14,894 nucleotides of DNA from the NCBI GenBank assembly GCA_902477075.1, contig CABSFU010000026.1, positions 1-14,894 of the forward strand. Direction: 5' to 3'. Below are positions 7,669 to 13,932 of this stretch, in pieces. The notes beneath the pieces were generated by a model. The model had not been told where the DNA came from. It did not search any database and saw nothing but the letters and a program-made list of their open reading frames with translations. The stretch comes from UMGS1498 sp900552335 (lineage in GTDB: Bacteria > Bacillota_I > Bacilli_A > RF39 > UBA660). Within the stretch, counting starts at the first letter, position 1; every line of letters begins with the position of its first letter. Made by a program: the position numbers and the translations under genes.

Positions 7669-7857
7669 TTGTTTGAAAGAGTATTTTAGTTTAATTTTCA
7701 AAGAGAGAGTATGATTGGTGAAAATACTTAAAATAGAGTAAAAGAAGACATTAAACAGAGGATAATCGTGTTTTCGCGTTAAGAAATTGAGTGTATAGAA
7801 TATCTATAAAGTAAGGTGGTACCGCGGTTAATTCGTCCTTACAATAGGTATTTTTTT
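7669..7857 (+). promoter_or_regulatory. T-box leader, specifier GAC (tRNA-Asp)
   Basis: Stem I base pairs 7669-7676 with 7751-7758, and the helix above the specifier loop pairs 7682-7688 with 7729-7735. The 3' side of the specifier loop ends GAA-GAC-A directly before the base helix, so the specifier is GAC (7747-7749) followed by the conserved purine. The distal part has AGAGAG and a GATTGGTG loop closed by AGTAT/ATACT. Stem III is TATAGA (7794-7799) / TCTATA (7803-7808). The antiterminator has helix A1 GTAAGG (7811-7816) / CCTTAC (7837-7842), the tRNA-acceptor-binding bulge TGGT (7817-7820), and helix A2 GCG (7824-7826) / CGT (7834-7836). A T7 tract is at 7851-7857, but the competing terminator stem is weak (see findings). 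Uncharged tRNA-Asp should allow expression of the downstream ATPase, hisS and, by read-through, aspS. Confidence 0.93.
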
Positions 7858-7875
7858 GCTTTTCAGGAGGTATTT

Positions 7876-9336
7876 ATGATTAAAAATTTGGCTGCAAGGT
7901 ATAAAAAAACAAGAATTCAAGAGGGAATTTATGTATATCGATTTGTAGAGGTACTACAAAATGTAGAATATAATGCTTTGGAAGATACAATAGAAATTGT
8001 AAAAAACGAAGAAAAGAAAACGATATATGATATGGAAGATGTAACATTCACTATTACGGATGAAAAAAATTGTTTTAGTGATTACACAGATATTGATACT
8101 TTAAGGGAACTTTATGGGGATTTAAAAGAAGAGGAAATTTTAGAACAATTTAAAGAGAATTGTACTTCTTTTATCCGTTTTGGAATATTTGATGAAAAAC
8201 AGGAGTCTCTTAAAATTGTGAGTTCAAAAATTGATGATTTGTTAAAAGCTGAGCCAGAGGAAAATTCATTTACTTTTGCTTTAATGAGTTATATAAATGA
8301 TAATGAGATTCAAGCGATTATCCCATATGAAGTATTAAAACAAATGATAAATGACATGGAAAAAGAGAAAAATGATAAAGTATTAAGAGCTTTATGTCAA
8401 ATAAAAAACTCTGCTGAATTTCTTTTGAGCCAACAAGAAGACTTACAATCACAAGAGGAAGAAAAGGAAGAAGAAGTTCAAGAAAAAGAGGAACTAGATA
8501 TTAATCAAGATTTAAATTCTTTAGTTGGATTACATGATATTAAAAAAGAAGTAGAAAAATTAAAAGCTTATTTATCTTTCCTTAAAAATAGTGAGGGTAA
8601 GTTAAATCTAGAAATTCCTAATTTAAATATGGTTTTTTATGGAAATCCAGGGACAGGTAAAACTACAGTAGCTCACATTATTTCAAAAATATTATATTCG
8701 TTAGGTTATATTAAATCGGATCAATTTAAGGAAGTAACAACGGGTGACTTTATAGCCGGTTATGTTGGACAGACAGCTATAAAAACGAAAGATTTGATTA
8801 ATAAAAATAAAGGTGGAGTAATTTTCATAGATGAAGCTTATTCTTTTGATTCTAAAGCCCAAGATTTTGCTGATGAAGCTTTGGTAGAAATATTAAAGGA
8901 AATGGAAAAGAAGGATACCGTTTTCATCTTTGCTGGATATACCGAGGAAATGAAAAACTTTATTAGTATGAATCCAGGTATCCAGTCAAGAGTAAGTACT
9001 TATTTGGAATTTAAAGATTATTCAATCGAAGAACTGATGGATATTTTTCAAAGTAAAATAGAAAATAGTAAATTAAAAATAACAGAAGAAGCATTACATC
9101 AAGTAAGACAAATAGTCGAAAAGGTTGCATATTCTGATAAAAAATTTGGAAATGCTCGATTCATAATACAATTATTTAATAAAATATTGATGTACCATGC
9201 TTTAAATACAGTAAATGAGAAGGATGAGAAAGTTATATATACGATAACAGAAAACGACATAACGGAACAACTATACCAAGAATTAAATATTAATAACAAA
9301 CAAAAAACAATTGGATTTAAAGGAGGAAATTTATGA
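7876..9336 (+). CDS. AAA+ ATPase of the SpoVK/CbxX (CfxQ) type with a novel N-terminal region
   Basis: Start ATG 7876 follows AGGAGG (7865-7870) and gives 486 residues. A longer frame from GTG 7816 would begin inside the T-box antiterminator and is rejected. Residues 1-185 form an alpha/beta region I do not recognise. A Glu/Gln-rich linker lies near 190-208. The AAA+ module starts about 215 (LNSLVGLHDIKKEVEKL), with Walker A GNPGTGKTT from 256, Walker B VIFIDEA with D319/E320, a sensor-1 region FAGYTEEM and a putative arginine finger in NPGIQSRV. The C-terminal lid follows. This AAA subgroup includes SpoVK of sporulation and CbxX/CfxQ-type Rubisco activases, which act as hexameric remodelling machines. 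No substrate can be assigned. The stop overlaps the hisS start (ATGA), so it is co-translated with HisRS and controlled by the Asp T-box, an unusual setting for this family. Confidence 0.88.
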   Translation: MIKNLAARYKKTRIQEGIYVYRFVEVLQNVEYNALEDTIEIVKNEEKKTIYDMEDVTFTITDEKNCFSDYTDIDTLRELYGDLKEEEILEQFKENCTSFIRFGIFDEKQESLKIVSSKIDDLLKAEPEENSFTFALMSYINDNEIQAIIPYEVLKQMINDMEKEKNDKVLRALCQIKNSAEFLLSQQEDLQSQEEEKEEEVQEKEELDINQDLNSLVGLHDIKKEVEKLKAYLSFLKNSEGKLNLEIPNLNMVFYGNPGTGKTTVAHIISKILYSLGYIKSDQFKEVTTGDFIAGYVGQTAIKTKDLINKNKGGVIFIDEAYSFDSKAQDFADEALVEILKEMEKKDTVFIFAGYTEEMKNFISMNPGIQSRVSTYLEFKDYSIEELMDIFQSKIENSKLKITEEALHQVRQIVEKVAYSDKKFGNARFIIQLFNKILMYHALNTVNEKDEKVIYTITENDITEQLYQELNINNKQKTIGFKGGNL

Positions 9337-10631
9337 TACAAAAACCAAAAGGAACTTATGATGTTTATGGAGAAAATGGTAGAAAAATACTAGCACTTCA
9401 GAATTTATTAGAAGGATTAATGGAAAAATATAATTATGAATATGTTAGAACTCCACTTTTCGAATCTAGTGAATTGTTTCATAGAGGAGTAGGTGTTACT
9501 ACAGATATTGTAACAAAAGAAACATATGACTTTAAAGATAGAGGCGATCGAAACATGACACTTCGTCCAGAAGGAACAGCTGGTGTCGTTAGAAGTTATG
9601 TGGAAAATAAAATGTATGGAAATCCGAATCAGCCTGTTAAAACTTGGTATATGGGACCTATGTATCGTTATGAAAGACCACAATCAGGAAGATTTAGAGA
9701 ATTTTATCAATTTGGTGTAGAAGTGTTTGGGACAACAGATCCAGCTAGTGATGCAGAAGTAATTAGTATACCAGTTAATTTTTATAAGATCTTAGGATTA
9801 AAAGAAATTAAAGTAAATATTAATTCTTTAGGGGATAAAGAATCGAGAGAGAATTATCGAAATGCTTTAATAGAATATTTTAAACCATATATTGATACTT
9901 TATGTGATGATTGTAAAGAAAGATTTCTAAAAAATCCATTACGTATTTTAGATTGTAAGGTAGATGGAGACAAAGAATGTATGAAACATGCTCCTAAAAC
10001 AATTGATTATTTAAACGAAGCTAGTAAACAACATTTTGAAAAGGTATGTAATTATTTAAATCAGATGAACATTGAATATATTATTAATCCAAATGTAGTA
10101 AGAGGACTTGATTATTACACACATACCGTATTTGAAGTAGAGGCCAATGTAAAAGGATTTGGTAGCCAAAATGTCCTTTGTGGAGGGGGAAGATATGATA
10201 GTTTAGTCGAAACAATTTCTGATGTATCTTCGCCAGGAGTTGGTTTTGCTCTAGGATTTGAACGTTTATTAACAGCACTTGAGTTTGAAAACATTCCATT
10301 AGTGGAGGAATCCTCATTAGATCTTTATATTATTCCAGTAAGTGAAAATGAAAAAGATTATGGCATGGGATTATTAAATGCTCTTCGCTTAAGTGGATTT
10401 AGTGCAGATATTGATTTTCAAAATAGGAATGTAAAAGGAAACTTTAAACAGGCAGATCGTATGAATTCCAAGTTTATTATTTTACTTGGAGAAGAAGAAG
10501 TAAAATCAAAAATTTTAACGGTTAAAAATAATCATACAAAAGAAGAATATAAAGTATCTGTAGAAGATCTAATTGATTTTTTAGATGAAAAACTAGATAA
10601 TTGTGAATGTGGATGTTGTGATGGAGAGTAG
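9333..10631 (+). CDS. hisS: Histidyl-tRNA synthetase
   Basis: A class II synthetase of 432 residues charging tRNA-His. The start MIQKPKGTYD is the normal Gram-positive beginning, with GGAGG upstream and an ATGA overlap with the ATPase gene. Motif 2 region is seen in YMGPMYRYERPQSGRFREFYQFGVE. The HisA motif is RGLDYYTHTVFEV with R257 and Y261/Y262, followed by GGGRYD (284-289) and motif 3 GVGFALGFERL. The insertion LCDDCKERFLKNPLRILDCK with paired Cys is common in Firmicutes HisRS. A C-terminal anticodon-binding domain (from about 325) completes the protein. The last ten residues hold four Cys (424, 426, 428, 429), which is an unusual tail. Control is through the T-box at 7669-7857. Confidence 0.96.
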   Translation: MIQKPKGTYDVYGENGRKILALQNLLEGLMEKYNYEYVRTPLFESSELFHRGVGVTTDIVTKETYDFKDRGDRNMTLRPEGTAGVVRSYVENKMYGNPNQPVKTWYMGPMYRYERPQSGRFREFYQFGVEVFGTTDPASDAEVISIPVNFYKILGLKEIKVNINSLGDKESRENYRNALIEYFKPYIDTLCDDCKERFLKNPLRILDCKVDGDKECMKHAPKTIDYLNEASKQHFEKVCNYLNQMNIEYIINPNVVRGLDYYTHTVFEVEANVKGFGSQNVLCGGGRYDSLVETISDVSSPGVGFALGFERLLTALEFENIPLVEESSLDLYIIPVSENEKDYGMGLLNALRLSGFSADIDFQNRNVKGNFKQADRMNSKFIILLGEEEVKSKILTVKNNHTKEEYKVSVEDLIDFLDEKLDNCECGCCDGE

Positions 10632-10655
10632 TTACTTAGAATATGATTTCAAATA

Positions 10656-10920
10656 ATGGTTAGTAAAACATATGTGACAATAGTAGAAAGAAAAGCATTG
10701 ACTTTTATTATCATTCAAACGAAGTTATTAGTGAAAATTACAAAATACACTATTGATAGAGAATATATTTCATATGATGAATTATATCTTTATAATGAAA
10801 AGCAATGATTTAATTTATTAAAAAAAGAGGATATTTATTAAAAAAATAGAAAATGAATTTAAAAACAAAAAAGTAGTAGATTTACTAATAGTATTTTTGC
10901 TACCTGAAATAAGAAAATGA
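10656..10920 (+). pseudogene. Possible decayed small gene between hisS and aspS
   Basis: This holds most of the 326-base hisS-aspS gap. ATG 10656 opens a 50-codon frame ending at TGA 10806-10808. The same frame continues with protein-like residues FNLLKKEDIY to TAA 10839. A frame shifted by one is open from 10822 to TGA 10918 and reads on as IFIKKIENEFKNKKVVDLL and IVFLLPEIRK. Joined, they give about 88 residues of ordinary-looking protein interrupted by one stop and one shift in an A-rich run (10821-10846). There is no ribosome binding site at 10656. I cannot name the family. It may instead be untranslated leader of aspS; a TATAAT at 10791-10796 without a good -35 is the only promoter hint. 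Sequencing error is an alternative explanation. Confidence 0.35.
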
Positions 10921-10957
10921 TTCCTCTTATGAGCAATAAAAGATGGAGGTAGATATA

Positions 10958-12268
10958 ATGAAGATAAATGAATTAAAAAATCATTTAAATGAGGAAATTG
11001 AAATACAAGCATTTGTTGAAAATGTAAGAAATATTAAATGGGTTCAATTTGTTATTCTTAGAGATATCACAGGAAAAGTTCAAATAACAATTGAAAAATC
11101 ATTAGAAGAAAACAAAGAAATGGTAGAACTAGTAGAAAATTTAACAAATGAGAGTACTGTAAAAGTAAAAGGAAAAGTAATAGAAAATGAAAATGTTAAA
11201 TTAAATGGCATGGAGATTATTCCAAGTAGTATAGAGGTAACATCTTGCTCTGAACCAGAATTACCAATCAATTATAAAGATTTAGAAAATGTTAATTTAG
11301 ATACAAGATTAGATTATCGTTTTTTAGATTTAAGAAATGAAAAGAATGCTTTAATTTTTAAAGTACAAAGTACTTTAGTAAGATATATGAGAGAATATTT
11401 ATATCAAAATAATTTTACAGAAATTCATACACCAAAGTTAATTGGAGCCGCTAGCGAATCAGGAAGTGAAGTTTTTGAAGTCAAATACTTTGAACGATTA
11501 GCCTATTTAGCGCAATCTCCACAGTTCTATAAACAAATGGCAATGTCTGCCGGATTTGAAAGAATTTTTGAAGTTGCTCCTTGTTTTAGAGCAGAAAATT
11601 CTAATACAAACAGACATGCTACAGAATTTACTTCTTTCGATGTAGAATTTAGTTATATCAATAGTTATGATGATGTAATGAATTTAGAAGCTGAAATGAT
11701 TACTTATGGACTAAAACATACAAAAGAAGAATTAGGAGATAAAATTAAGGAAGTTTTTGGTGTTGATATTGTTGTTCCAACATTACCTTTTCCTAAAATG
11801 ACAGTAGCTGATATTTATAAAGAAATAGAAGAAAGATATGGATATACTGTAGAAGAATCTGAAAAAACAGATTTAACGACAGAAGCAGAAAAATTAGTTG
11901 GTAAATTAGCAATGGATAAATATGGTCATGAATATATGTTTGTTACTGAATTTCCTGCTGAAAAACGACCATTTTATCATATGAGAGATGAAAATGGTAT
12001 TTTGCAAGGCTATGATTTAATTTGGAAAGGAATGGAAATTACTTCTGGTGCCCAGCGAGAACATAGATATGATAAATTATTGACATCAGCAAAAGAAAAA
12101 GGACTAGGAGAAGACGTTAAATTCTATCTAGAATTCTTTAAATATGGTTGCCCTCCACATGGTGGATTTGCTATTGGAGTAGATAGACTTACGATGTTAA
12201 TTTTAGGTGTTCCAACCATTAAAGAATCACAATTTTTATTTAGAGGCCCAAACCGTTTAAACCCATAA
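10958..12268 (+). CDS. aspS: Aspartyl-tRNA synthetase, archaeal/eukaryal-type (short form)
   Basis: ATG 10958 is chosen because GGAGG (10945-10949) lies eight bases upstream; the in-frame ATG at 10943 overlaps that ribosome binding site. The product has 436 residues, far shorter than the roughly 590 of bacterial AspRS, and lacks the GAD insertion domain. An N-terminal OB-fold (residues 1-100) binds the anticodon. The catalytic core shows LAQSPQFYKQ, motif 2 FRAENSNTNRH with R211, and motif 3 GGFAIGVDRLTML with R410. These strings match archaeal AspRS rather than bacterial AspRS or AsnRS. Such enzymes can be non-discriminating and also make Asp-tRNA-Asn when GatCAB is present; whether this one does cannot be decided here. 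It is downstream of an Asp-specific T-box and ends before a terminator. Confidence 0.93.
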   Translation: MKINELKNHLNEEIEIQAFVENVRNIKWVQFVILRDITGKVQITIEKSLEENKEMVELVENLTNESTVKVKGKVIENENVKLNGMEIIPSSIEVTSCSEPELPINYKDLENVNLDTRLDYRFLDLRNEKNALIFKVQSTLVRYMREYLYQNNFTEIHTPKLIGAASESGSEVFEVKYFERLAYLAQSPQFYKQMAMSAGFERIFEVAPCFRAENSNTNRHATEFTSFDVEFSYINSYDDVMNLEAEMITYGLKHTKEELGDKIKEVFGVDIVVPTLPFPKMTVADIYKEIEERYGYTVEESEKTDLTTEAEKLVGKLAMDKYGHEYMFVTEFPAEKRPFYHMRDENGILQGYDLIWKGMEITSGAQREHRYDKLLTSAKEKGLGEDVKFYLEFFKYGCPPHGGFAIGVDRLTMLILGVPTIKESQFLFRGPNRLNP

Positions 12269-12307
12269 TAGTAAAAATAAAGGACTTTACAAGTTATTGT
12301 AAAATGA

Positions 12308-12338
12308 AAACAGATGCTTGAAAAAAGTATCTGTTTTT
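12308..12338 (+). terminator. Rho-independent terminator after aspS
   Basis: A 12-bp stem AAACAGATGCTT (12308-12319) / AAGTATCTGTTT (12325-12336), perfect except for one G-T pair, with loop GAAAA and a T tract through 12338. It closes the T-box operon. Confidence 0.9.
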
Positions 12339-12346
12339 ATTATAAT
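12318..12346 (+). promoter_or_regulatory. Promoter embedded in the aspS terminator
   Basis: TTGAAA (12318-12323) spans the top of the terminator stem and its loop, and TATAAT lies at 12341-12346, exactly 17 bases on. Transcription would begin near 12353, about 18 bases before the next start codon. Confidence 0.75.
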
Positions 12347-12370
12347 GTTATTGGAAAATAGGTGACATGT

Positions 12371-12877
12371 ATGAAAGATATCATTAATATTATTATAGGA
12401 AAAGAAGACATTAGTGTATTAGATAAATATCATTCTGTTGATACTGAAATTTTAAAGAGATATAAAGAAATTGTTTGTTTATTTATTCATTATGGAAAAA
12501 TATTATATCAAAAAGGGTTATTATTAGAACAATTAATTACCATAACGCAGAATTTTTTCCAAGGATATTCTAGCAATCCTATCTTGGCTAATTATTATAC
12601 TTATGGAGAAAACCAAGATAAAATAGATGATGAAGTCAAAAAAATGATAAAAAGAGAAATGGATCAATTAAATGTATTTTTTACTTTAGATGAAATTAGT
12701 ATGGAAAACGCTATTTCAAGTGAGAGTGGTATAGAACAAAATAAAACACTTTCTTTATCTAATGGTCACCCAATAGGAACAGAAACTGGTTTTGCTTCCC
12801 CTTTATTATTGGCTATTTTAACAGCCACTATAGAAATTACAACATTAGTTTATATATTTATGCAAGCAATGGAATAA
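12371..12877 (+). CDS. Uncharacterised protein with C-terminal membrane segment
   Basis: ATG 12371 is preceded by AGGTGA (12360-12365) and gives 168 residues; a GTG at 12362 would lie inside that ribosome binding site. I do not recognise the family. Residues 1-120 look soluble and helical, with two hydrophobic helices (IVCLFIHYGKILY and LLLEQLITITQNFF) and a charged stretch near 75-95. A Ser-rich linker leads to one strongly hydrophobic segment in the last 27 residues (about 140-165), so it is probably tail-anchored with its bulk in the cytoplasm. It has its own promoter and its stop codon lies in a terminator hairpin, so it is mainly a single-gene unit. Its neighbour is a YunB-like sporulation protein, which makes a spore-related role possible but only by position. 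Confidence 0.8.
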   Translation: MKDIINIIIGKEDISVLDKYHSVDTEILKRYKEIVCLFIHYGKILYQKGLLLEQLITITQNFFQGYSSNPILANYYTYGENQDKIDDEVKKMIKREMDQLNVFFTLDEISMENAISSESGIEQNKTLSLSNGHPIGTETGFASPLLLAILTATIEITTLVYIFMQAME

Positions 12878-12888
12878 CATTGCTTTTT
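12864..12888 (+). terminator. Terminator overlapping the stop of the small membrane protein gene
   Basis: Perfect 8-bp inverted repeat AAGCAATG (12864-12871) / CATTGCTT (12878-12885), loop GAATAA that contains the stop codon, and T tract to 12888. The yunB-like gene begins only 18 bases later, so it needs read-through or a promoter I cannot see. Confidence 0.75.
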
Positions 12889-12905
12889 AAATCTTAAAAT
12901 ATAGT

Positions 12906-13616
12906 ATGAAAAAAATAAAATTAAAAAAAAGAAAGCACTCTAAATTAAATTTTTTTCTTTTTGTTATTATTTTAATGATCATAAGTATTGTTTTTTTATT
13001 TACGTATATAAACAAAAAGATTACCCCTGTTTTTTTAGAGTATGCTGAGTTTCAAGCTAGTAAAATTGCTACATATGTGATTAGTAAAGCAATCGATGAG
13101 GAGGTATCTAAAAACTTAGACATAGAAGATTTATTTATATCTTCAAAAGATTCAAGTGGCAATATAAAATCAATAGATTTTAATCCTATTACCATTAATA
13201 AAATATCTAATTTAATTAAATCCAATATTTTTGAGTATTTAGAAGATTTGGAAAATGGTAATATAGAAAAAATAAAAAATACGGCTTTATTTAGTAGTCG
13301 AATTAATGAGGGAATTGTATTTGAAATACCAAGTGGTATTGTTTTTAATAATGTTTTATTAGCAAATATTGGTCCTAAGGTTCCTGTCAAATTAAGTTTA
13401 ACGGGAGATATTTTAACAAATATTCATACAAAAGTTACAGATTATGGTATTAATAATGCTGTAGTAGAAGTGGTCATTAATGTAGAGGTTTATGAACAAG
13501 TTATTTTACCTTTTACGACAAAAAGAGTTACGATCAATACCGATATTCCGATTGCCGTTAAATTAATTCAAGGTGAAATTCCTAGTTATTATTTTAATAA
13601 TTTAAAAACAAGTTAA
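12906..13616 (+). CDS. yunB: YunB-like sporulation protein
   Basis: YunB is a sigma-E-dependent mother-cell protein needed for efficient spore formation in Bacillus subtilis (known for the family). This 236-residue copy has a Lys-rich start, one membrane anchor at about residues 14-33 and an extracytoplasmic domain. The family signature is visible in the second half: an IPSGIVFNN.LLANIGPKVPVKLSLTGD segment, then KVTDYGINNAVVEVVINVEV and VILPFTTKRVTINTDIPIAVKLIQGEIP. Length matches the family (about 240-250). No ribosome binding site is seen before ATG 12906, and there is no obvious sigma-A promoter. The nearness of a yutD-like gene downstream fits the Bacillus chromosome, where yunB and yutD also lie close together. 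Its presence suggests an endospore-forming ancestry or lifestyle. Confidence 0.85.
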   Translation: MKKIKLKKRKHSKLNFFLFVIILMIISIVFLFTYINKKITPVFLEYAEFQASKIATYVISKAIDEEVSKNLDIEDLFISSKDSSGNIKSIDFNPITINKISNLIKSNIFEYLEDLENGNIEKIKNTALFSSRINEGIVFEIPSGIVFNNVLLANIGPKVPVKLSLTGDILTNIHTKVTDYGINNAVVEVVINVEVYEQVILPFTTKRVTINTDIPIAVKLIQGEIPSYYFNNLKTS

Positions 13617-13624
13617 TCAATTCA

Positions 13625-13633
13625 TGGTATAAT
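13625..13633 (+). promoter_or_regulatory. Extended -10 promoter for the yutD-rluA pair
   Basis: TGG-TATAAT (13625-13633) is a TGnTATAAT extended -10 just after the yunB stop. No -35 is visible at 17 bases (AAAACA). It lies 17 bases ahead of the yutD-like start, with GAGGTG at 13641-13646 as ribosome binding site. Confidence 0.6.
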
Positions 13634-13650
13634 AAATCTAGAGGTGAATT

Positions 13651-13932
13651 ATGAAATACATAATAATAAATGACCAAACATACCAATTAATTGAAAACTA
13701 TAAAGATGCTTTTATTTTGGAGGATATAGAGACTAAACTGACTGATTATTTTGAATCTTTTGATTATATTGTAGGTGATTATGCTTATAATAAGTTAAGA
13801 TTAAAAGGCTTTTGTAAGGAAAATAATCCTAATTTAAATGATATTAACAATTATAATCAAAAAAATGAATACATTAAAAATTTTTGTGCTTATGATGCTA
13901 GATATTTTGTTTTAGAAAGGATAAATTCATGA
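13651..13932 (+). CDS. yutD: YutD-family protein (DUF1027)
   Basis: A 93-residue soluble protein. The segment DYIVGDYAYNKLRLKGF at residues 38-54 is the hallmark of the YutD family, and the C-terminal CAYDARYFVLER also fits the family's ending. Full-length members have roughly 90-110 residues or carry a variable tail, so it is complete or slightly short. Function is not established. The ribosome binding site is GAGGTG five bases before ATG. Its last codons overlap the pseudouridine synthase start by ATGA, indicating translational coupling. The yunB-yutD neighbourhood recalls the order in Bacillus. Confidence 0.87.
   Translation: MKYIIINDQTYQLIENYKDAFILEDIETKLTDYFESFDYIVGDYAYNKLRLKGFCKENNPNLNDINNYNQKNEYIKNFCAYDARYFVLERINS

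Noticed and set aside
7747..7752. His specifier (CAT at 7749-7751) in the T-box, which would fit hisS
   Set aside because: CAT overlaps the stem I base helix and is followed by T; GAC followed by A sits at the canonical position.
10698..10729. TTGACT at 10698-10703 as the -35 of an aspS promoter
   Set aside because: The nearest -10-like TTATTA is 20-21 bases away; spacing is too long and the match too weak.
10818..11012. Minus-strand ORF across the hisS-aspS gap
   Set aside because: It runs into the aspS coding start, has composition typical of reverse AT-rich DNA and lacks a ribosome binding site.
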